In this document: piece by piece, positions 50,595 through 58,534 of the stretch
Position numbering within the stretch: position 1 is the first letter of the stretch
Layout: each line of letters begins with the position of its first letter
Assembly (NCBI RefSeq): GCF_023715785.1
Contig: NZ_JAMBOX010000006.1
Location: 124,001-188,000 of the forward strand
From: Neobacillus niacini
GTDB lineage: Bacteria > Bacillota > Bacilli > Bacillales > Cytobacillaceae
Direction: 5' to 3'
Length of the DNA stretch: 64,000 bases
The notes under the pieces: model-generated
Seen by the model: the letters and a program-made list of their open reading frames with translations, nothing else
Told to the model about the DNA's origin: nothing
Databases searched by the model: none
Program-made: the position numbers and the translations under genes

Positions 50595-52112
50595 TTACCC
50601 TTTTGATGTCTCTTTATTAACCGCAACCCGTGCATTTCCCATAAAGAAAATGGTGAGTGCCGCCAGCGCGATGGGAATCAGTGTTAGCATAAATGTAAAT
50701 GTAATCGACTCAGACAACGCATGTATGATTTTATCTAAAATAAAATCTGGAATCTTTACCCGCTCGCTTTCTGTGAATATTTCTCGCGGGTCCCCCATTT
50801 TAAAGCCACTGCCTCCAGCACCAGCCATTCCTTTGAATGCCTCTTTTAGCTGATCTGTAAAAACATTATTTTGAATAGTACCGTAAATGGTTATCCCCAA
50901 CGTCATTCCAAACGAGCGCAAAAACGAATTAGTGGAATTAGCTGTCCCTCGATATTGCGGCTCTAGGTTGTGAAGAGAGGCGGTCGGCAATAGTGAAAAC
51001 GAGAAGCCGACTCCGAACCCAACTAGAATCATATACACCGTTAACAGCACGCGGGAGGTGTCCTCATTCATTGTTCCTAAAAAGTACATGCCCACCATAT
51101 AGGAAACAATCGAAACAAACATTAAATTTCGGTATGACGTCTTAGTTAGGAATATCCCGCCAATCGAACTGCCAACTACGGATCCAAGCATCATTGGTGT
51201 TAAGATCAACCCGGCATTCTTGGCACTTCCGCCGTAAACTGCTTGAACAAAAATGGGAATAAACACCGTTAATATGATGAACGTGCCTCCATATAAGAAT
51301 GCAAGGAGCTGTGAAGCTGCAAACAAGCGCCGTTTAAACAGCCATAGTGGAAGAATTGGTTCCTCTGCTTTAAATTCGGCAATAAAAAACACTACAAAAA
51401 ACACAAAAAAGCTCACAAATAAACTAATAATCGGTACAGAGTCCCAAGCATACTCTTTGCCGCCAAGCTCCAAAGCGAACATTAAACTGACAACAGAAAT
51501 AACAAGAGTGATTGCTCCAAGCCAATCAATTTTTTGTTTGGAGTGCTGTAACGACTCCTTGTAATAATAGCTGATTAAAAATATAGAAATTAGTCCAAGC
51601 GGTATATTCACATAAAAGATCCAATGCCAGCTAATATAATCAGTAATATATGCCCCTAATAGTGGTCCTAAGACGCTTGAAATACCAAAAACAGCACCAA
51701 GCAGGCCTGTCATTTTTCCGCGTTTCTCCGGGGGGAAAATATCAAAGACTATCGTAAAAGCAATTGGCATCAGTGCCCCGCCGCCAATCCCTTGAATCGC
51801 CCGGTAGATGCTTAACTGAACGATGGACTGTGCGATACCGCAAAAGGCAGAGCCTATTAGGAAAACAACTAAGCCAAAAATAAAGAAGCGCTTCCTTCCA
51901 TACATATCAGAAAGCTTCCCGAATATCGGCATTCCCGCCATTACGGCGACCATATAGGCCGAAGTGACCCAAACAAATTTGTCAAAGCCTCCAAGGTCAG
52001 AAACAATGGTTGCCATTGCCGTTGCCACAATGGTATTGTCCATAGCCGCCATTAAGATGGCAAGTAATAAGCCGGTTACAACCAATTTAATAGTATTGTC
52101 CTGTTTAATCAT
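50595..52112 (-). CDS. EmrB/QacA-type drug exporter (DHA2 MFS), 505 aa
   Basis: Fourteen-helix MFS drug:proton antiporter. Motif A GKLSDMYGRKRFFIFG and motif C-like GLLGAVFGISSVLGPLLGAYI are clear, as is LLAILMAAMDNTIVATAMATI (motif D1 of the DHA2 family). Probably exports antibiotics or detergents. Start ATG 52112 with GAAGGAGCTATTTA; the frame continues 69 bp upstream without a ribosome site. No local regulator gene is adjacent. Confidence 0.88.
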   Translation of the reverse strand: MIKQDNTIKLVVTGLLLAILMAAMDNTIVATAMATIVSDLGGFDKFVWVTSAYMVAVMAGMPIFGKLSDMYGRKRFFIFGLVVFLIGSAFCGIAQSIVQLSIYRAIQGIGGGALMPIAFTIVFDIFPPEKRGKMTGLLGAVFGISSVLGPLLGAYITDYISWHWIFYVNIPLGLISIFLISYYYKESLQHSKQKIDWLGAITLVISVVSLMFALELGGKEYAWDSVPIISLFVSFFVFFVVFFIAEFKAEEPILPLWLFKRRLFAASQLLAFLYGGTFIILTVFIPIFVQAVYGGSAKNAGLILTPMMLGSVVGSSIGGIFLTKTSYRNLMFVSIVSYMVGMYFLGTMNEDTSRVLLTVYMILVGFGVGFSFSLLPTASLHNLEPQYRGTANSTNSFLRSFGMTLGITIYGTIQNNVFTDQLKEAFKGMAGAGGSGFKMGDPREIFTESERVKIPDFILDKIIHALSESITFTFMLTLIPIALAALTIFFMGNARVAVNKETSKG

Positions 52113-52228
52113 TAAATAGCTCCTTCTAAATAAGGGTGTAAAACGTGTGCAGTTTGTGCCGGATTCCTCCTCCCAATTCATATTTTAATCGATTTCTACC
52201 ATAAAATAACAGATGTTAATACAAAAAA

Positions 52229-52255
52229 AGAACCCCTTCATCAAAAAGGGGTTCT
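52229..52255. terminator. terminator hairpin, left copy of a 27-bp exact duplicate
   Basis: GAACCCC / GGGGTTC stem with an 11-nt loop. The same 27 bp recur at 53308-53334, flanking the decayed insertion. Confidence 0.75.
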
Positions 52256-52259
52256 CAGA

Positions 52260-52294
52260 TTGTCGAGAAAGGGTATATTTCTCGGCAATTTTTT
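52260..52294. terminator. terminator, copy of the one at 24669
   Basis: TTGTCGAGAAA / TTTCTCGGCAA stem with T run; part of the 200-bp block shared with the 24.7-kb region. Confidence 0.7.
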
Positions 52295-52349
52295 ATTTTA
52301 ATGGAAATTGAATGGCCGATTTTATTAAAATTGCCCCTGCTAGGGGGCC

Positions 52350-52483
52350 TGTTGATTTCCGTTCCAGGTGCTTCGCTTTCCGCGGGCGGTTCGGGAAGCC
52401 TCCTCAGCGCGTTCCGCGCCTGCGGGGTCTCCCCTGTCCCGTACTCCCGCAGGAGTCTTCGCACCTTCCACTCCAATCAACAG
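52350..52483 (+). repeat. GC-rich palindromic element, left copy
   Basis: Ends CTGTTGAT and ATCAACAG are inverse complements. Internal TTCCGCGGGCGG, GCCTCCTCAGCGCG and CCTGCGGGG are also in the other two copies. The 200 bp 52256-52463 matches 24665-24863 nearly base for base. Confidence 0.8.
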
Positions 52484-52490
52484 GAGATAA

Positions 52491-53028
52491 TCAACCTGAA
52501 GTATTGCAACACACCTTTTCCAACCTGAATAAATGTGCCGCAATCTTTTTCATGTTCTGGCAAGCTGCGGTTTGAAGCGCTTGCTCACTTGCTTTTTTTA
52601 TTCCCCGCAACCGGCAGTAGCGAAGCCCATGCAGCTCTTTTGAGTCTGCGAAGCTTCGCTCAATTTTTTCCTTTCTAATTTATAAAGTTCTTATCCTGAT
52701 TTAGATAAGCGATTTACTCTTATCTTTTCCTTGTACTCCTCCCAAACATGTCGTGTTACTACTTTGACCTTATTTTTTGAACGTGTGCATTCGGATAAAA
52801 ATGGGCAGCTTTCACATTTTTTCGAATCAGATTTGTATTTATAAGGGGATCAGATGGACGGCCGTTATCATCACTATAAAATGGACGTACTTTTTCAAGA
52901 AGAAATGAAAAGTCTACATATTTATCAATTAAACGAAGAAGGTGATCATCCGGAACTAATTCATCAATAGACACAAATTCAAATTCACTTTGGCTAGACT
53001 CTTTAGGCTTAAACATTGAATTCACCAC
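52491..53028 (-). pseudogene. decayed IS1182-like transposase, internally deleted
   Basis: The N-terminal piece (residues FVSIDELVPDDHLLRLIDKYVDFSFLLEKVRPFYSDDNGRPSDPL) is the usual beginning of an IS1182-type transposase. At about 52845 it jumps, in another frame, to the C-terminal piece SKKCESCPFLSECTRSKNKV (zinc-type CxxC), then RHVWEEYKEKIRVNRLSKSG. An in-frame stop follows at 52691-52693, and then [22 protein letters not shown]. The central catalytic region is missing. It is a non-functional relic. The ATG at 53016 is the probable original start. Confidence 0.85.
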
Positions 53029-53075
53029 TTATTTTTAATAATTATTGGTTGAACTTCTTAACTTATTAATAACAC

Positions 53076-53208
53076 CTGTTGATTTGCGCGGAAGGCACGA
53101 AGACTCCTGCGGGAGTACGGGGCAGTGGGAGACCCCGCAGGCGCTTGCGCCGAGGAGGCTCCCAGGCACGCCCGCGGAAAGCGAAGTGCCTGGAGCGCAA
53201 ATCAACAG
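53076..53208 (-). repeat. GC-rich palindromic element, right copy, inverted
   Basis: Perfect 14-bp terminal inverted repeats CTGTTGATTTGCGC and GCGCAAATCAACAG. Internal sequence is the reverse complement of the element at 52350-52483. Together the two flank the transposase relic in inverted orientation. Confidence 0.82.
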
Positions 53209-53279
53209 ACATATCGAATTGATTAATATCATTATAACAAATTAACGCGGTGAATTGTTAAAGCGGTTATATAAAATAA

Positions 53280-53306
53280 AGGCTGTCGAAAGTTTCTCGA
53301 CAGCCT
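53280..53306. terminator. terminator for the flavoprotein gene
   Basis: GGCTGTCGA / TCGACAGCC stem. Confidence 0.7.
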
Positions 53307-53307
53307 G

Positions 53308-53334
53308 AGAACCCCTTCATCAAAAAGGGGTTCT
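53308..53334. terminator. terminator hairpin, right copy of the 27-bp duplicate
   Basis: Exact copy of 52229-52255. Lies 15 bp after the stop of the flavoprotein gene (minus strand). Confidence 0.75.
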
Positions 53335-53348
53335 AATAATTATATTGC

Positions 53349-53912
53349 CTACGCTTTTAATACATCGTGGTCAACGTAACGCTCGCCGTTGAGTTCGCTA
53401 ATGACGTTGATGGCAACCTTTGCTCCGTCACCGGCTGTAATAATGGTATGCATGCTCACACCGGCAATTGTGCCTGCTGCCCAAACGCCGTCAACATTTG
53501 TTTTTCCGGATGCATCAACATCAAGAATGGTCTTCACTCTTGGCTCAGTACCTGGTTTAGTATTTAAGCCTGCTTTTTCAGCAAGATCGGCCAACATCCC
53601 GGTTGCAACGATCACATGCTTTGCTTGATATTCATTTCCGTCGGTTTCAACTTTGAAACCGTCATCGGTTTTGCTAATGTTTGTTACAGTAGCAACGGTA
53701 AATTCAGCACCAAATTTGCGGGCCTGCTCTTTACCAGTTTCCACAAGGTCCGGACCGGTTACTTCCTTTACACCATAATGATTTTCAATCCAGGCTCTTT
53801 TGGTTACGCTTTTATCATTATCAATCACTAAAGTGCTCTTACCAGCTTTTGCTGTAAAAATCGCTGCACTTGCCCCGGCAGGTCCGGCGCCCACAATCAA
53901 TACATCAAACAT
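53349..53912 (-). CDS. short FAD-dependent oxidoreductase (thioredoxin reductase-like), 187 aa
   Basis: Two-piece FAD protein: VLIVGAGPAGASAAIFTAKAG at the N-terminus binds FAD, and VWAAGTIAGVSMHTIITAGDGAKVA at the C-terminus is the second FAD motif. The NADPH-binding domain that normally lies between is absent, and no CxxC redox pair is seen. At 187 aa it is about 60 percent of thioredoxin reductase length. Such short proteins exist in Bacillaceae. ATG 53912 follows GGGAGGTCTTCAA. The electron donor is unknown. Confidence 0.8.
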   Translation of the reverse strand: MFDVLIVGAGPAGASAAIFTAKAGKSTLVIDNDKSVTKRAWIENHYGVKEVTGPDLVETGKEQARKFGAEFTVATVTNISKTDDGFKVETDGNEYQAKHVIVATGMLADLAEKAGLNTKPGTEPRVKTILDVDASGKTNVDGVWAAGTIAGVSMHTIITAGDGAKVAINVISELNGERYVDHDVLKA

Positions 53913-54079
53913 TTGAAGACCTCCCAAATTATTCTTTTACAATAATTAGCATAGCCAAAACCGAAACGAATGTAAAATTTAATGCTTAATTTGGAATATT
54001 TGCAAATCGAAATATATTTCACTTGAAATGTACCCGGTTAACATATACTTTAAAATCAAAAGGAAAATGGGAGATTGCT

Positions 54080-54811
54080 ATGATTGAGATTGAACCGCTT
54101 GGGGATACGGCGATCCGGGTTTATTTCGGCGATGAAATTAGTGAAACAACGCATAATCAAATTCTGCAGTTTACGGCCTGGCTTTCGATAGTAAAAATAG
54201 ACGGAATTGTCGAATGGGTGCCGGCATATACAACAGTTGCCATTTATTATCGGCCTGAAGTTATTTCCTACGAAAAATTAACAGGTGTGGCTGCAAAGGT
54301 ATTCGCCGCTTCCAGCGATTCACCTCAAAGAACACCAATCGTTTATGAAATACCTGTTTTATACGGCGGTGAAACGGGTGAGGACCTTTCCTATATTGCC
54401 AACTATCATCATTTAACTGAAAAAGAAGTCATTGCGCTTCACAGCGGACAGGAATACCTGATTTATATGATGGGTTTTGTTCCGGGCTTTCCGTATCTTG
54501 GAGGCCTGCCGGCTAAGCTTGCGGTTCCGAGGCTTGAACATCCTAGACCAAGTGTACTGGCGGGGGCAGTGGGAATTGGCGGAAACCAGACAGGGATTTA
54601 CCCTTCTGACGTTCCGTCCGGCTGGAGAATTCTTGGCATCACGCCTGTTAAGTTATTCGATATCACAAAACAAACGCCAGTATTATTTGCTGCGGGAAAT
54701 TACATCAAATTTTATCCGATTGATGGAGCTGAGTTTTCCAGGGTTAAGCAATTGACAGCGGAAAATAAATATAAGGTAAAAACATACTTGAAGGGAGAAG
54801 AGCAGCCTTGA
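54080..54811 (+). CDS. pxpB: 5-oxoprolinase subunit B (KipI-like), 243 aa
   Basis: Subunit of the ATP-dependent 5-oxoprolinase PxpABC, which opens 5-oxoproline to glutamate. It starts [19 protein letters not shown], and shows [19 protein letters not shown] and [24 protein letters not shown], typical of the KipI/cyclophilin-like domain. KipI in B. subtilis also inhibits the sporulation kinase KinA. ATG 54080 follows GGGAGATTGCT; 57 in-frame bases upstream lack a ribosome site. Stop overlaps the next start by 4 bases. Confidence 0.9.
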   Translation: MIEIEPLGDTAIRVYFGDEISETTHNQILQFTAWLSIVKIDGIVEWVPAYTTVAIYYRPEVISYEKLTGVAAKVFAASSDSPQRTPIVYEIPVLYGGETGEDLSYIANYHHLTEKEVIALHSGQEYLIYMMGFVPGFPYLGGLPAKLAVPRLEHPRPSVLAGAVGIGGNQTGIYPSDVPSGWRILGITPVKLFDITKQTPVLFAAGNYIKFYPIDGAEFSRVKQLTAENKYKVKTYLKGEEQP

Positions 54812-55572
54812 AAGCTATCGATATAAATGCTGATTTGGGGGAAAGCTTTGGCGCGTTTAAGGTTGGCAATGACCAGGAGATTTTACAATATATATCTTCG
54901 GCCAATATTGCCTGCGGCTTTCATGCAGGTGACCATAATGTCATGTTTGAAACGGTGAGACTGGCCCAAAAGTATGGAGTCCGGATTGGCGCCCACCCTG
55001 GCCTGCCGGATTTGGCGGGATTTGGCCGCAGGGAAATGCAGCTTTCAGCCCAAGAAATTTACCACTTGATTGTTTATCAAATCGGAGCGCTGACTGCTGT
55101 TTGTAAAGCATGCGGAACCCGACTTTCCCATGTGAAGCCTCACGGGGCATTATATAATATGGCGGCAAAGAGTAAAGACTTGGCTGGGGCAATTGCCGAT
55201 GCCGTAGCTGATGTGGATTCTTCATTGGTGTTATATGGACTTGCCGGCAGCGAACTGGTCAAGGAAGGGAAAAATGCAGGGCTCCTTGTTGCCGAAGAAG
55301 TGTTTGCCGATCGAACGTATCAGCCGGACGGCTCGTTAACCTCAAGGCAGGAAAAAAATGCAATGATTCATGATCCAGATATTGCAGCAAGAAGAATCAT
55401 CCGTATGATTAAGGAAGGGAAAGTATCGGCTGTAAATGGATCGGATATTGAAATTCATGCCGATACAATCTGCGTTCATGGTGACGAACCGCAAGCCTTG
55501 GAATTCGTCAGGAACTTAAGGGCAGCACTTAAAAATAATGATATTTCAATCAGGGAAAGCTGGCGTTCCTAA
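54808..55572 (+). CDS. pxpA: 5-oxoprolinase subunit A (LamB/YcsF family), 254 aa
   Basis: PxpA subunit. Conserved strings [18 protein letters not shown] at the start and [16 protein letters not shown] carry the metal-binding residues, then [17 protein letters not shown] and KPHGALYN. Starts at a TTG (54808) overlapping the pxpB stop by four bases, with AGGGAGAAGAGCAG upstream. Its stop shares one base with the pxpC start. This coupling supports a single three-subunit complex. Confidence 0.9.
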   Translation: MKAIDINADLGESFGAFKVGNDQEILQYISSANIACGFHAGDHNVMFETVRLAQKYGVRIGAHPGLPDLAGFGRREMQLSAQEIYHLIVYQIGALTAVCKACGTRLSHVKPHGALYNMAAKSKDLAGAIADAVADVDSSLVLYGLAGSELVKEGKNAGLLVAEEVFADRTYQPDGSLTSRQEKNAMIHDPDIAARRIIRMIKEGKVSAVNGSDIEIHADTICVHGDEPQALEFVRNLRAALKNNDISIRESWRS

Positions 55573-56519
55573 TGTCGACAGAAATTTTTAAAGTAATAAA
55601 GCCAGGATTGCAAACAACTGTCCAAGATTTAGGGAGATATGGTTACCAGCAATTCGGGATTAGTCCATCGGGAGCGATGGATCCTTATTCATTGCAAGTG
55701 GCAAATATTCTCGTTGGCAACCATCCGGGAGAAGCAGGGTTGGAAATTGCCTTTGTTGGTCCGGTGTTGAAGGCAAAGCGTGATATGGTCATCGCAATCT
55801 GTGGAGGAGATTTTTTTCCTCAGGTCGATGATCATGAGGTATCGCTGTGGAAAAGCTTTCTGCTAAAAAAAGGGCAGGTTCTTTCGGTCGGGGTCTGCAA
55901 AGCTGGAGCTAGAGCCTATATTGCTGTAGCCGGCGGTCTGGATGTTCCGGTTGTTTTGGGGAGTAAGTCGACATTTTTAAATGGCCGGTTCGGTGGTTTG
56001 GAGGGGCGCTCATTGCAAAAGGGGGACATTTTAAAAGGGAACCCGGTATTAAGGAAGCCACATAGAGCATTACATCCAAGCTTGATTCCTGAATATAACA
56101 GGAAACTGAGGCTTCGAGTTATTCTAGGGCCGCATCAGCATATGTTTACCGAAGAAAGTATCGGGAGGTTTCTAAACGGCGAATATGTAATAACACCACA
56201 ATCCAACCGTATGGGCTATCAGCTTAACGGCCCAAAGCTTGAACATCTATCAGGCCCGGATATTATCTCCGATCCTGTTCCACTCGGTGGAATCCAAGTG
56301 CCGGCAAGCGGCCAGCCTATCATCCTCATGGCCGAGCGGCAAACCACAGGCGGCTATACTAGAATCGGCACCGTCATTTCAGCAGATATCCCTAAACTAG
56401 CCCAAGCGGTGCCTGACACCATTACGCAGTTCGCCACAGTGTCAATAGAGGAAGCACAAAGACTTTATTTGGAAAGGCAAATTTTAATTAAGTATTTGTC
56501 GCTTGCAACGGCAAAATAA
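55572..56519 (+). CDS. pxpC: 5-oxoprolinase subunit C (KipA-like), 315 aa
   Basis: PxpC/KipA subunit. The beginning VIKPGLQTTVQDLGRYGYQQFGISPSGAMDPYSLQVANILVGN is the family hallmark, and GGYTRIGTVISADIPKLAQ is near the C-terminus. It completes the PxpABC set. The order here is B-A-C. Its stop is followed by a terminator hairpin that also overlaps the opposing small gene. Confidence 0.92.
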   Translation: MSTEIFKVIKPGLQTTVQDLGRYGYQQFGISPSGAMDPYSLQVANILVGNHPGEAGLEIAFVGPVLKAKRDMVIAICGGDFFPQVDDHEVSLWKSFLLKKGQVLSVGVCKAGARAYIAVAGGLDVPVVLGSKSTFLNGRFGGLEGRSLQKGDILKGNPVLRKPHRALHPSLIPEYNRKLRLRVILGPHQHMFTEESIGRFLNGEYVITPQSNRMGYQLNGPKLEHLSGPDIISDPVPLGGIQVPASGQPIILMAERQTTGGYTRIGTVISADIPKLAQAVPDTITQFATVSIEEAQRLYLERQILIKYLSLATAK

Positions 56520-56707
56520 AAAGAACCATCGCTTCCGTCCTGGGATTGATGGTTCTTGTGTTTGAAATGATACAAATGATCCTTTTTCGTTTTCGTCATC
56601 CGGGTTCTCATGTCTGAAAAAACAAACGGACTCCGCTTTGCTTCCGGATTCAGTTTTCCTTCGCGGGCAAGTTTTTCACGCAGCTTCTTGGCTTTTGATT
56701 TCGCCAC
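56465..56707 (-). CDS. small basic protein, 80 aa, family not recognised
   Basis: Starts at GTG 56707 with GGAGGAGTG upstream. The peptide is basic at first (AKSKAKKLREKLAREGKLNPEAKRSPFVFSDMRTRMTKTKKDHLYHFKHKNHQS) and ends in a less charged region antisense to the last codons of pxpC. The pxpC terminator hairpin lies inside its coding sequence (GATGGTTCT). The N-terminal two-thirds look conserved; the last twenty codons may be a chance extension. Confidence 0.55.
   Translation of the reverse strand: MAKSKAKKLREKLAREGKLNPEAKRSPFVFSDMRTRMTKTKKDHLYHFKHKNHQSQDGSDGSFYFAVASDKYLIKICLSK
56521..56557 (+). terminator. terminator after pxpC
   Basis: AAGAACCATC / GATGGTTCTT perfect stem. Confidence 0.75.
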
Positions 56708-56776
56708 TTTAATCACTCCTCCAATATTTGGTTAATAATACATTATATAGTATGTGTAGGAGTGTTGTAAACGAAA

Positions 56777-57994
56777 TTAAGAGATTTCCTGAACTTTTGT
56801 ATGCTGACTGTTTGTCGATTTTTCAGCAGCGGCTTTCTTTTTCGTATGCAGGAAGTAAAAAAGAACTGCCCCGATTAATACGTAGAATGTGCAAAGGAAA
56901 TATAGCGTGCTATAGTCCATTTTCGCTGCCACCATACCTACAAAAAGTGATCCCACTGCAATGCCTATATCATAAATGGATAAAAAGGTCGCTGTTGCCA
57001 GACCACGTTTTCTTGGCTCGGCATTTTGGATTGCAATCGTTTGGAACGTTGGAAACAGCGTTCCCCAGCCCAAGCCAATTAAACCGGCAGAAACAAGGAA
57101 CGTAACCGCTCCGCCGCTTTGACTCAAAGCAAACATGCCGATTGCAAACAGAATGATGCATGGATAGGAGATCACGTTAGCTCCATATTGATCAAGCCAT
57201 TTTCCGGTAAACGGTCTTGAAATCAGGAGCACGACCGCATAAACAACAAAGAACAAGCTCGCAACATTCTCTACGTGAATTTCTACAGCATAGATGGATA
57301 CAAATGATAGAAGTGCCGAATAGACGATGGCCAAAAAGCTGCCGACAATTGCAATTGGAACGGCGGATGCTTCAAATAAGCCGCGAATCGAGAAGCTTGA
57401 AAGCACTTCGATTTGATTATCTTGTTCCGGTTTTGCAATCTTGACGCTTAAACCAGTAAGCAGGGCCCCAATCGCTACCGCGATGCTTAGAATAAACATT
57501 GTTTTTGCGCCCCATTGTTGGATGGTCATCAAACCGACAAAGGGTCCCAACACCATGGCCATATTTGTTGATAAAACAAAGTATCCCATACCTTCACCTC
57601 GGCGGGCAGCAGGAATGATATCGGCTACAATGGCGCCTACAGCGGTGGTAGCCATCCCAAAGCCTATACCATGCAACAGTCGGATTGCCAAGAACCCAAT
57701 TACTGTTTTTGGAATCAAGTATAGTGGCGCTGCTACGGCAAATAGAATCAGCGCTGTTAACAAAACTTTTTTGTTTCCAGCATGTTCAAGCCACTGGCCG
57801 GCAAGAGGGCGCGAGATGATGGCGGAGAGTAGAAAGATGGTTGTCATTAAACCTGCCTCGGTTGCGCTGGTATGAAGTTCATCCAATGCATAGCTTGGAA
57901 GGGTGACGAGCAAGATATAGAATGTTAAAAATAAGAAAAAGTTACTTGAAGAAACACTGATAAAATCCTTTGTCCATAATTTCGGTTTAGTCAT
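56777..57994 (-). CDS. MFS transporter, 405 aa
   Basis: Twelve-helix major facilitator. Motif A-like RPLAGQWLEHAGNKKVLL and RPFTGKWLDQYGANVI are visible in both halves, with a long helix run throughout. The C-terminal tail is basic (HTKKKAAAEKST). Start ATG 57994 follows AAAGGAGTGCATCTA. It is 15 bp from the stop of the MarR gene and probably co-transcribed. Substrate unknown; the regulator context suggests export of a toxic compound. Confidence 0.85.
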   Translation of the reverse strand: MTKPKLWTKDFISVSSSNFFLFLTFYILLVTLPSYALDELHTSATEAGLMTTIFLLSAIISRPLAGQWLEHAGNKKVLLTALILFAVAAPLYLIPKTVIGFLAIRLLHGIGFGMATTAVGAIVADIIPAARRGEGMGYFVLSTNMAMVLGPFVGLMTIQQWGAKTMFILSIAVAIGALLTGLSVKIAKPEQDNQIEVLSSFSIRGLFEASAVPIAIVGSFLAIVYSALLSFVSIYAVEIHVENVASLFFVVYAVVLLISRPFTGKWLDQYGANVISYPCIILFAIGMFALSQSGGAVTFLVSAGLIGLGWGTLFPTFQTIAIQNAEPRKRGLATATFLSIYDIGIAVGSLFVGMVAAKMDYSTLYFLCTFYVLIGAVLFYFLHTKKKAAAEKSTNSQHTKVQEIS

Positions 57995-58009
57995 TAGATG
58001 CACTCCTTT

Positions 58010-58426
58010 TTAGAAAAGTTGTTCCAGCCAGCCTTTTTGCAGTTGTAGCAGTTCTTTTTGTTTTTCTTCTGAAAGTCCGTTTAATAAAGCTTTATTTACT
58101 TCTTTTACGATTCGTTCCCACTCTGGATACCTCGCCAAAGCCTCGTCAGTCAATTCCACACGCTTTTCCCGTTTATCATGCTGCCCGGGCACCTGCTTCA
58201 CATATCCTTGTTTGACAAGCCGTTGAATCGTTCTTGTCATTGGCGGGGCCTCAACAGCCAGATATTCTGACAATTCCTTTTGAGTCAAAGAGGATTTTTC
58301 TTTTAAAACAAAAATAACGGCCCATTGCGAACCGTACAAACCTGTTGGTTTTAGAGCTTCATTGAGTTTGTTGGTAAGACGGCGTGAAAGCTGGTGAAGG
58401 GTATGGAAGAGTTCGTGGCTATACAT
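58010..58426 (-). CDS. MarR-family transcriptional regulator, 138 aa
   Basis: Winged helix-turn-helix MarR protein. The DNA-binding block is SLTQKELSEYLAVEAPPMTRTIQRLVKQGYVKQVPGQHDKREKRVELT, with the wing DKREKRVEL. N- and C-terminal helices form the dimer interface. ATG 58426 follows TTGGAGTGTATT. It sits upstream of the MFS gene in one operon, with an exact palindromic operator over its own promoter, so it likely represses both genes and itself. Confidence 0.9.
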   Translation of the reverse strand: MYSHELFHTLHQLSRRLTNKLNEALKPTGLYGSQWAVIFVLKEKSSLTQKELSEYLAVEAPPMTRTIQRLVKQGYVKQVPGQHDKREKRVELTDEALARYPEWERIVKEVNKALLNGLSEEKQKELLQLQKGWLEQLF

Positions 58427-58448
58427 AATACACTCCAATTTTAAAATT

Positions 58449-58464
58449 AGTTACCTAGGTAACT
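58449..58464. promoter_or_regulatory. MarR operator, 16-bp perfect palindrome
   Basis: AGTTACCTAGGTAACT is a perfect palindrome between the MarR start and its promoter. It overlaps the -10 element of the minus-strand promoter at 58462-58490, placing it for autorepression. Confidence 0.75.
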
Positions 58465-58490
58465 ATAATGGATATATTAAATATTGTCAA
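58462..58490 (-). promoter_or_regulatory. sigma-A promoter of the MarR-MFS operon
   Basis: On the minus strand: TTGACA (58485-58490), 17-bp spacer, TATAGT (58462-58467). Near-consensus spacing and sequence. Confidence 0.75.
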
Positions 58491-58520
58491 GAAACCCGCG
58501 GTAACTAAACGGCGGGTTTC
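58491..58520 (-). terminator. terminator after metH
   Basis: GAAACCCGC / GCGGGTTTC stem, 15 bases past the metH stop on the minus strand. Confidence 0.75.
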
Positions 58521-58534
58521 CAGTAAATAAAAAC

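Noticed and set aside
52301..52575. Open frames across the GC-rich palindrome at 52.3 kb
   Set aside because: Frames read through a structured repeat with no ribosome site or family pattern; the same holds at 53045-53245.
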